Positions 63,709 to 64,000 of a stretch of DNA of 64,000 nucleotides are shown here, piece after piece. The stretch covers positions 38,244 to 102,243 of the forward strand of contig JALHMZ010000015.1 in NCBI GenBank assembly GCA_022843785.1, written 5' to 3'. The stretch's first letter is position 1. Each line of letters begins with the position of its first letter. Position numbers and translations under genes: made by a program. The notes beneath the pieces were generated by a model. The model had not been told where the DNA came from and searched no databases. It was given only the letters and a program-made list of their open reading frames with translations. The stretch is from Nitrospira sp. GTDB lineage: Bacteria > Nitrospirota > Nitrospiria > Nitrospirales > Nitrospiraceae.

Positions 63709-63750
63709 GTATCTCGCAAACAAAGATGCGACACGCTCTTATTCCGTCCT
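63709..63750. repeat. 42-bp dispersed repeat, copy 2
   Basis: Matches 637-678 at 37 of 42 positions. It lies within a larger inverted arrangement, as CGTATCTCGTATCTCG (63701-63716) is mirrored by CACGAGATACGAG near 63795-63807. It fills the gap between urtE and ureA. Confidence 0.7.
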
Positions 63751-63868
63751 TGCGCTTCACGCTCGCCTCGCTGAGTCGGCGAAGCGGGCTTCACGAGATA
63801 CGAGCAACGAAGGTCGGAACAGCGGATCGGCTCACAGAGGCAGCAGAAGTATTCATGAATACCGTCCG

Positions 63869-64000
63869 TTACACCGTCAAATGCTGGCGAACCATATCGG
63901 CGTTGAGCTGATCGCTTTTCCCGGCGGCCATGACCGCGCCTTTGGCCATCACCACATATTTCTCCGCCAGACGGGCGGCGAAATGCAGCCCCTGCTCGAC
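63869..64000 (-). CDS. urtE: Urea ABC transporter ATP-binding protein UrtE, C-terminal fragment
   Basis: The minus strand starts in frame at 64000 with VEQGLHFAARLAEKYVVMAK and ends with MVRQHLTV and a TAA at 63869-63871. This is the typical end of UrtE, the second ATPase of the UrtABCDE urea importer. It directly precedes the urease genes and points to coupled uptake and hydrolysis of urea. Only 43 codons are visible. Confidence 0.85.
   Translation of the reverse strand, partial: VEQGLHFAARLAEKYVVMAKGAVMAAGKSDQLNADMVRQHLTV

Noticed and set aside
1..64000. CRISPR array
   Set aside because: No regularly spaced repeats with unique spacers were seen; the repeats found are dispersed or short-period.
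1..64000. Complete ammonia oxidation (comammox) genes
   Set aside because: No amoCAB, hao or cycAB genes are present in this window, and urease occurs in both comammox and ordinary Nitrospira.

Overview
The window is about 59% GC by eye and is packed with genes, most of them on the minus strand. Its gene set points to Nitrospira or a close relative (nitrite-oxidising Nitrospirota). The markers are type II DMSO-reductase gamma-subunit (NxrC-like) proteins with a TorD-like chaperone and TatA, two cytochrome bd-like oxidases with cytochromes c, SUMF1-domain proteins beside the oxidases, and a urease operon followed by a urea transporter gene. No nxrA, nxrB, amo or hao gene is in the window, so complete ammonia oxidation can be neither supported nor excluded.

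Layout. (1) 1-11.2 kb, minus strand: a nitrite-oxidoreductase-type accessory cluster. In transcription order it encodes an HExxH/CxxC protein, a four-cluster Fe-S protein, a TorD-like chaperone, an NxrC-like gamma subunit, a B12-type radical SAM protein, a polytopic membrane protein, a TPR protein, TatA, an NHL protein, a second NxrC-like protein, a PDZ protein and the start of another secreted protein. (2) 11.4-15.4 kb: WD40, SIMPL and PilZ proteins, plus an AT-rich 0.8-kb gap with DnaA-box-like sites. (3) 15.5-23.4 kb: a lipoprotein region. Three related lipoproteins and an ankyrin/cytochrome c fusion lie between two broken copies of the same MFS transporter gene. Three further related lipoproteins and an SmpA-like one follow. 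(4) 23.7-37.3 kb: HDOD protein, a sigma-54 two-component system, and housekeeping genes (secF, secD, yajC, tgt, argS, a heptosyltransferase, mobA). (5) 37.4-51.7 kb: respiratory region with two bd-like oxidase loci. The first has three cytochrome c genes and two very small membrane proteins. The second has a membrane partner, a PCP-reductase-domain protein, a DUF420 protein and a DUF3047 protein. Two SUMF1-domain genes lie between the loci. (6) 51.7-58.5 kb: methyltransferase, a secreted beta-rich protein, a fatty acid desaturase, and a small accessory segment bordered by a duplicated 3' end of ureD. (7) 58.6-64 kb: ureABCFGD, with no ureE, and the 3' end of urtE.

How it fits together. Electrons from nitrite would pass from an NXR encoded elsewhere, through NxrC-type haem b proteins and cytochromes c, to the bd-like oxidases. 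The TorD-like, Fe-S and Tat proteins would mature and export the molybdoenzyme. Urease would supply ammonia for assimilation or for cross-feeding ammonia oxidisers. This scheme is inference from families and context.

The intergenic DNA is rich in repeats: a 125-bp palindromic element (two full copies, one half copy), a 42-bp repeat near both window ends, direct repeats around the desaturase gene, and short tandem motifs.
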